A stretch of DNA of 63,643 bases, taken from Bacteroidales bacterium (lineage in GTDB: Bacteria; Bacteroidota; Bacteroidia; Bacteroidales; JAFGHD01). A program made the translations under genes and the position numbers. Shown here piece after piece: positions 56,166 through 63,643 of the stretch (its first letter is position 1; each line of letters opens with the position of its first letter). The DNA is taken from positions 1 to 63,643 of the forward strand of contig JAFGME010000037.1 in the NCBI GenBank assembly GCA_016927695.1. The letters run 5' to 3'. Under the pieces are notes generated by a model, which worked only from the letters and a program-made list of their open reading frames with translations, had not been told where the DNA came from and searched no databases.

Positions 56166-58481
56166 CTATTCAAATGGCCTGTTGTTAAATATAATAAAAC
56201 CCAGGTTAAAGTTAAAGGTAAACGGCTCGTCGCTGCCATCGTACCAGTTCACTCCCAGGCTGGCCGGCCCGAAAGGAAGGTGGTATACCATGGTCACAGA
56301 AGCCATATAATACCGGTTCGAAAAAATCTTTCCAAGCTCCACCGTGTTGTCATCCTTTTTTGAAATCTGGCTGAAAGGCTGAAATCCGTAAGCCTCCAAT
56401 CTTAAATCCAGGTTCTTGTTTAACAAAAAAACATTCTTTAATCCTAATGCGGCAAAATTATACGATCTGAACTGTGGAAGGAAAAGGGTTTTTGATTCAG
56501 GCACAGGCTGAAAAGCAGGCGCTGCAAGAACACTTGAGGTATAGTTGTTGAAAAGTTGCTGTGACGACAGGGTCACCTCACCGTAAAACCCCAGGTGCAA
56601 CGGGCCGATAGTCTCAAAATAATTATCATAGATCAGTCGTGTTTCAAGCCATTTATGATAAAATGTGTATTCATCCCTGTTCTTTGACGTAGAACCGGGC
56701 ACATTTCGTTCATTACCCAGAATGTACCTCGCCTGTATTTTCAGCATGGCGCCTGTGGAGGGATATTGTTTCCGGTTCAGGGAATTGAGGTGCAAAAGCA
56801 ATCCCGGGCTCACGAAATCAAAGGTTGTGTAATCCGCAGTGTCCAGCCTGCTGAACTGATTGGACGGATAATATTCGTCCTTTTTCCTTCCGGAAGATAT
56901 TCCAAGTGAGACTTTACCCTTTGGGGTTAACGGTATTCCTGTCTGATAATCCCAGAAATTATCAGTCTGAAGAATATAGGATGGATTTTTATCTTCAAAA
57001 AAATAAGTGGCCGTTTTGAAAAAATTCCATGCATTATAGGTGTATTTCATTTGCATAAAAACAGGCAACCGTCCGGGAAAGCTAAGTCTTCCGTTCAACT
57101 GTCCGGAATTGTAAAACCTGCCAAGATAGGTGTTTCCCCGGATGCTGAGAGAGTTTTTCCTCCAGTAATTGTAGCCTAATTGAATAAAAATTTCATTGGT
57201 GGTTCCGGATGAAACCAATCCGCCAATATCGGCAGTGAGCCTGTTTTCCCTCTTCATATCCAGATGCAGTGCAAAAGTGCTGTCGAAAGGATCGTAAATC
57301 AGTTTCGGGAAAATATAATCCACGTTTTCCTCAGAAGCCAGCTTAAAGTATTCAGGCCTGATCTCTTCTGCAGTATATTTCTGGGAATGGGATTTTTTTC
57401 GTAATGATCCCGCAAGCTGCTTATTGACATATACCTTCTGAAGGTCTGTAATGCCATCGATATCAAAGGAATCTACCGCCACAGGAGGGATTTTGGCTTT
57501 ATACTCCGCCCTCTTTTTTTCAACCTCCGACTCAGGGCAGAAACTACCGAATTTTTCCAGTATTTCAGGGATCATTCGTTGTGCCGCTGCATATCCGCTA
57601 TCGATAAAAGCCGAAGCATAGGAAAAATCCATCAGGTTTACCCGGTGCAACTCCGGAGAAATCAAAACGCCATTCTCCGCATTGATGACATATTCGGTCT
57701 TTTCCATCAGCATTGACTGTATCTGTGAAATAACATCATCCACCTCAGGAGGGCCATAGTTTGAGGCGGCTTTTGATCCGATGATGATGTCGGGGTTAAA
57801 ATCTTCGATCATGATGTTCACAGGAAAATTGTTATACATCCCCCCGTCGAACAGCAATCTCTTATCCACCATAACAGGCCTGAAATAGAAAGGGAAAGTC
57901 ATAGACGCCCTGACCGCTTCGCCTAAGTCGCCCGATTTCATGACATGCGCCCTGTTTTCCGAAATATCGGCTGCAACGCACCGGAAACCCACAAACAGAC
58001 TGTCAAAATCATATCCTGCAGCAGCAGCAGGGCCGGCAAACATTTCCATCAGCGCATAATCCATGGTATATGGGGTAACCAGGTTTGTAGGCAGCTTAAA
58101 GCTTAGTTTTGAATCGTATTTTATCTTGAATATCTGCCATGAAGCATTGGGATCGCCCTCCATGTAAAAATAGATATTCTTCTTGTTGAATCCTGGTGCG
58201 ACCCAGTGTATGATGTCGTCAGACTGAAAGATGTCCTCAATTTCCTGCACGCTGTATCCCGATGCATACAATGCACCAACCACGGCGCCCATGGATGTGC
58301 CTGTGATGTAATGTACCGGTATATTGTTTTCCTCCAAAGCCTTCAGTACACCTATGTGGGCAACCCCCTTTGCTCCACCGCCGCTGAGCACAAGGCCTAC
58401 TGTTTGTGAAAACGAAAACAGGCTTATAAGCATCAGGGCCAACATTCCTGTGAAACGTGTATTTTTGCAGCTAAATCTCAC
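56166..58481 (-). CDS. Patatin-like phospholipase fused to an outer-membrane beta-barrel (PlpD-like)
   Basis: The 771-residue protein starts with a signal peptide (to about SFSQ, 26). The patatin domain (about 28-225) follows: GLVLSGGGAKGVAHIGVLKAL with the oxyanion hole, HYITGTSMGAVVGALYASGY with the nucleophile Ser in GTSMG (about 63), and LLFDGGMYNNFPV with the catalytic Asp (about 202). A POTRA-like region (about 310-390) precedes a Bac_surface_Ag/Omp85-type beta-barrel (about 391-771). This matches PlpD, a type Vd autotransporter whose patatin is displayed or released. The catalytic dyad is intact, so activity is expected. Its target lipid is unknown. Confidence 0.9.
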   Translation of the reverse strand: MRFSCKNTRFTGMLALMLISLFSFSQTVGLVLSGGGAKGVAHIGVLKALEENNIPVHYITGTSMGAVVGALYASGYSVQEIEDIFQSDDIIHWVAPGFNKKNIYFYMEGDPNASWQIFKIKYDSKLSFKLPTNLVTPYTMDYALMEMFAGPAAAAGYDFDSLFVGFRCVAADISENRAHVMKSGDLGEAVRASMTFPFYFRPVMVDKRLLFDGGMYNNFPVNIMIEDFNPDIIIGSKAASNYGPPEVDDVISQIQSMLMEKTEYVINAENGVLISPELHRVNLMDFSYASAFIDSGYAAAQRMIPEILEKFGSFCPESEVEKKRAEYKAKIPPVAVDSFDIDGITDLQKVYVNKQLAGSLRKKSHSQKYTAEEIRPEYFKLASEENVDYIFPKLIYDPFDSTFALHLDMKRENRLTADIGGLVSSGTTNEIFIQLGYNYWRKNSLSIRGNTYLGRFYNSGQLNGRLSFPGRLPVFMQMKYTYNAWNFFKTATYFFEDKNPSYILQTDNFWDYQTGIPLTPKGKVSLGISSGRKKDEYYPSNQFSRLDTADYTTFDFVSPGLLLHLNSLNRKQYPSTGAMLKIQARYILGNERNVPGSTSKNRDEYTFYHKWLETRLIYDNYFETIGPLHLGFYGEVTLSSQQLFNNYTSSVLAAPAFQPVPESKTLFLPQFRSYNFAALGLKNVFLLNKNLDLRLEAYGFQPFSQISKKDDNTVELGKIFSNRYYMASVTMVYHLPFGPASLGVNWYDGSDEPFTFNFNLGFIIFNNRPFE

Positions 58482-60747
<2,266 letters not shown>

Positions 60748-60793
60748 TGATGAAGCTGTGAAACTGTTAGTCGCAGTTTTCCCTGTTTTGATG

Positions 60794-60801
60794 TATCTTT
60801 G
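60794..60801 (+). promoter_or_regulatory. Candidate -7 element for the C-terminal processing protease gene
   Basis: TATCTTTG matches TANNTTTG and lies about 90 bases before the ATG. A weak hairpin (AAACTG...CAGTTT, 60761-60779) just upstream may terminate gyrB. Confidence 0.35.
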
Positions 60802-60892
60802 TAAACGGTTTCACATATTTTAACAAATAAGCACAAATAGTCCGGTAATATCTTCTTTACTTTACAGTTTTAATATGACTTATTCATCGTTT

Positions 60893-63034
60893 ATGAAAAA
60901 ATACAAGTACAGGCTGTTGTTTATTCCTGTTATGCTCATGGCAGTGAGCATTTTGCTTTTTGCCCACAAAAGCGGCAACAGCGATGACCAGAGAAGGGAG
61001 TTGCTGATAAAGGTGATGCAGTTTGCCATCAACAGCGGGCATTACCAGCCCGGCAGCTTTAATGATTCTTTTTCGTCCAGGGCCTTCGGAATTTATATTG
61101 AACGTCTGGACTACAATAAAAGGTTTTTGCTCCGGGAGGATTATCTTGCCCTGAAAAAGTTTGAAAACAAACTTGACGATGCTTTCCTCCAGATTAATTT
61201 CGAATTCCTGGATAAATCGGTGGATATCATTGAAGAGCGGATAGATGAATCGGATAAGTATTTTCATGACATCCTTTCACGGCCATTTGATTTTTCAAAA
61301 GATGAAATACTTGAGCTCGACCCGGAAAAGCTTGATTTTGCAGCAAGCCATGCAGAACTGAAAGACAGATGGCGCCTTTCATTGAAATATGAAACCCTTG
61401 TCAGGTTAAACGACATGCTTGAGGAGCAGGAAAAAGCCATGCAAAAAAGCGATACGGTTACAGAAAAGTCCTTTTCCGAACTTGAGGCTGAAGCGCGTGA
61501 AAAAATCCTGGAACGTTATGAAGACTGGTTCCACCGGTTATCACAGCTCAATGAAGATGACCGCCTCAACCTGTATGTCAACTCACTGGTGAATGTGCTG
61601 GACCCGCATACCCAATACTTTCCACCCAGGGATAAGGAAAACTTCGACATCCGTTTTTCAGGCCAGCTTGAAGGCATTGGAGCACAGCTCACACAGAAGG
61701 ATATTTATATTGAAGTGGTGAGGATCGTTCCGGGAAGCCCTTCATGGAAATTGGGAGAGCTTGAAGTGGGCGACCAGATACTCAAAGTGAAACAGGAGAA
61801 CGAAGAACCGGTGGATGTGGTGGATATGAGGCTGGATGATGCCGTGCAGCTGATCCGCGGGCCCAAAGGCAGCACTGTTACCCTGACTGTTAAAAAACTG
61901 GATGGCAACCTCCGTGACATTTCCATCGTGAGGGATGTTGTGATACTTGAAGAAACCTACGCCAAATCTGCCGTTGTTACCGATCCGGAGAGCAATATTA
62001 AAATCGGGTACATCAAACTTCCCTCCTTTTATGTTGACTTCGACAACAAAGAAGGAAGAAAGTGTTCCGAAGATATCAGGAAAGAACTGGCAAAACTTGA
62101 AAAAGAAAAGATTGAAGGTCTTATCTTCGACCTGAGGGACAACGGAGGGGGCTCATTGGAGGATGTAGTCAGCATTGCAGGTCTTTTCATCGACCAGGGC
62201 CCGGTGGTGCAGGTAAATGGGAAAGGTGGTACGAAAAGGGTGCTTCGTGACAATGATGCCGGAATCCATTATGACGGCCCGCTGCTGGTGATGGTGAATC
62301 CCATAAGCGCCTCAGCCTCAGAAATATTTGCAGCAGCCATGAAGGATTACGGACGCGCCCTCATCATCGGTTCTTCATCTACTTATGGCAAAGGTACCGT
62401 ACAAAACTTCACCGAGCTTGACAGGATGGTCTCCAGGGCGCCCGGAGATATGGCCCCCCTTGGTTCATTGAAAATGACAGTTCAGAAATTCTACCGCATC
62501 AACGGGGAATCCACCCAACTGAAAGGCGTGGTACCCGACGTTGTCATGCCGGATTATTACAGCTATATTGACTTCGGTGAGAAAGACCTTGACTTTGCCA
62601 TGGAATGGGACGAGATACAGCCACTTCCTTACAATCATTGGAATGCCTCGTATGATTTTGATTTCATTTCGGGGATATCTTCCAAAAGGATAGCCGGAGA
62701 TACCCTGTTTATGCTCGTGGATGAAAACGGAAAAAGACTGAAAGATATCCGGGAAGAAACCGGCATCAGCCTGAATTATGACGCCTTCAAAAGAGATCAG
62801 GAAAAACGGGAGGAAGAAGGAAAAAAATACGACAGGATAGGAAAAGACACTCTTGGTTTGCAACCTTTTGCCCTTCAGGAAGACCGGCTCGAAATGGCCA
62901 ATGACACCGCCAAAATCGCCCGTACGGAAGCCTGGCTGACCAATCTTAAAAAAGATGTTTATCTCTTTGAGGCAATGAATATCATGCAGGATATCCGCGA
63001 ATACCGTGCAGGTAAAGCCAAAAAAGAAGACTGA
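60893..63034 (+). CDS. C-terminal processing serine protease (Tsp/Prc, S41A)
   Basis: The 713-residue protein starts with an N-terminal anchor or signal (MKKYKYRLLFIPVMLMAVSILLF). Its N-terminal Tsp region has the pattern typical of Prc (about 30-230: FSSRAFGIYIERLDYNKRFLL, SLVNVLDPHTQYFPPRDKENF). The PDZ domain (about 230-310: GIGAQLTQKDIYIEVVRIVPG) follows, then the S41 core (about 320-560) with the predicted nucleophile in SASASEIFAAAMKDYGRA and the basic residue in STYGKGTVQNF. The C-terminal tail (about 565-713) is charged. It cleaves substrates near their C-termini in the periplasm. An alternative start is the ATG at 60875. Confidence 0.92.
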   Translation: MKKYKYRLLFIPVMLMAVSILLFAHKSGNSDDQRRELLIKVMQFAINSGHYQPGSFNDSFSSRAFGIYIERLDYNKRFLLREDYLALKKFENKLDDAFLQINFEFLDKSVDIIEERIDESDKYFHDILSRPFDFSKDEILELDPEKLDFAASHAELKDRWRLSLKYETLVRLNDMLEEQEKAMQKSDTVTEKSFSELEAEAREKILERYEDWFHRLSQLNEDDRLNLYVNSLVNVLDPHTQYFPPRDKENFDIRFSGQLEGIGAQLTQKDIYIEVVRIVPGSPSWKLGELEVGDQILKVKQENEEPVDVVDMRLDDAVQLIRGPKGSTVTLTVKKLDGNLRDISIVRDVVILEETYAKSAVVTDPESNIKIGYIKLPSFYVDFDNKEGRKCSEDIRKELAKLEKEKIEGLIFDLRDNGGGSLEDVVSIAGLFIDQGPVVQVNGKGGTKRVLRDNDAGIHYDGPLLVMVNPISASASEIFAAAMKDYGRALIIGSSSTYGKGTVQNFTELDRMVSRAPGDMAPLGSLKMTVQKFYRINGESTQLKGVVPDVVMPDYYSYIDFGEKDLDFAMEWDEIQPLPYNHWNASYDFDFISGISSKRIAGDTLFMLVDENGKRLKDIREETGISLNYDAFKRDQEKREEEGKKYDRIGKDTLGLQPFALQEDRLEMANDTAKIARTEAWLTNLKKDVYLFEAMNIMQDIREYRAGKAKKED

Positions 63035-63218
63035 CCGGAAGCAGGGGATGTTTCCCGGAAAGTATTACAAAAAAATTCTGCATTTGGATTCAATGAAAGG
63101 TGTAATATGCAAAACACAGCATGTTTGACCTGCACTGATCAGCATTAACTTATATTTCCCGCAGATTTACGAAGGGTTTTGCAAAGATGCTTCAGCATTA
63201 ATACCGGCAGACCGGTTA

Positions 63219-63643
63219 TCAATGAACCCAGACTTTCCCAGAACTTACACCTTCCTGCGTCTGCACAACCACCACATAATACCCTTTTTGGGTAATGGCA
63301 ATCCTGTTCAAATCCGGTAAAAGGGACCTGTTATCTATTTCGCATCCAAGCAAATTATAAATACTGACAAGACCTTCCCTCATACCGGGGTTCGCAATGT
63401 AAAGGGTATTTTCCCATGTCCAAATCTGCAAAAGGTTTTCTTTCGGCATAAAGTGAAGCATGAGCCTGTCAGGGTTTTCGTCCGCCTGATAACTGAAATG
63501 ATAAACCCCATCACTTCCAAAGCTGTGCATGCGGCCGGTCTTCAGGTCTTCCAGCAATATCCGCAAATCATCCCCTACCGTACATTCGGAAAGTGACAGA
63601 GAATAACCGCCGCCGGCACCACAGGAAAACCCAATTGGAACCG
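63219..63643 (-). CDS. C-terminal part of a secreted T9SS-sorted protein (5' end beyond window)
   Basis: The minus-strand frame is open from the window end to a stop at 63219. The visible 141 residues begin in a beta-rich segment (VPIGFSCGAGGGYSLSLSEC, then ILLEDLKTGRMHSF) and end in a T9SS-like sorting tail (LHFMPKENLLQIWTWENTLYIANPG, SIYNLLGCEIDNRSL, KGYYVVVVQTQEGVSSGKVWV). The beta-rich part resembles the domain that precedes the sorting signal in many large Bacteroidota surface proteins (GDDxxIxLEDLKTG pattern). The main part of the protein is missing, so its function cannot be known. Confidence 0.75.
   Translation of the reverse strand, partial: VPIGFSCGAGGGYSLSLSECTVGDDLRILLEDLKTGRMHSFGSDGVYHFSYQADENPDRLMLHFMPKENLLQIWTWENTLYIANPGMREGLVSIYNLLGCEIDNRSLLPDLNRIAITQKGYYVVVVQTQEGVSSGKVWVH

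Overview
The window looks like a chromosomal segment of a Bacteroidota bacterium, probably Bacteroidales-like. The evidence is type IX secretion (T9SS) style C-terminal sorting tails, SpII lipoproteins, a TonB receptor with an N-terminal carboxypeptidase-regulatory-like domain, FISUMP (Fibrobacter succinogenes major paralogous) domains, a DUF5916 protein, an Rnf complex, and many TANNTTTG -7 promoter elements just upstream of genes. I saw no rRNA, tRNA or CRISPR array.

Layout. 1-2.7 kb: 5' part of an rnf operon (rnfB-rnfC-rnfD, minus strand). 3.0-5.3 kb: three-gene nonulosonic-acid operon (cytidylyltransferase, NeuB-type synthase, KdsC-type phosphatase). 5.4-17.4 kb: a surface-protein region with an FG-GAP propeller protein and two large FISUMP proteins, separated by a graveyard of decayed genes: two group II intron reverse transcriptase/maturase fragments, the N-terminus of a DUF5131 gene, a broken beta-helix/T9SS gene, and a broken sixth FISUMP unit cut off by an in-frame stop. 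17.6-22.4 kb: glycogen operon (debranching enzyme, glycogen-synthase-like GT, GH57). 23.0-28.4 kb: tight five-gene envelope operon (TonB receptor, lipoprotein, MbnP-like, Ig-like lipoprotein, MbnH-like dihaem protein). Its receptor carries Cys187/Met191 and His369/Met371, the same pattern and spacing as the copper site of Pseudomonas OprC, so I read it as a copper-acquisition locus. 28.4-46.7 kb: mostly housekeeping and regulation (DMT transporter, two tandem sensor kinases, inositol-phosphatase family, DUF2061, NfeD, macro domain, DUF5916, PfkB kinase, SpoU methyltransferase, TPR membrane protein, a T9SS-sorted propeller, uridine-kinase-like, pRiA4b ORF-3-like). 47-51 kb: a large CotH-family secreted protein. 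51-54 kb: GH13 amylase and an MFS sugar transporter. 54-63 kb: DUF349 protein, patatin/beta-barrel protein, gyrB and a C-terminal processing protease. The last 0.4 kb holds the C-terminus of a T9SS-sorted protein.

Unifying features. A roughly 225-residue module, here called the LEGP module, occurs in four secreted proteins (5422-7425, 8723-11359, 13224-17435, 47045-50926). It ends in two dockerin-like calcium-loop repeats. In two proteins it follows the signal peptide and in two it forms the extreme C-terminus. Carbohydrate storage and use (glycogen operon, GH13, MFS transporter, PfkB kinase) is the main metabolic theme.
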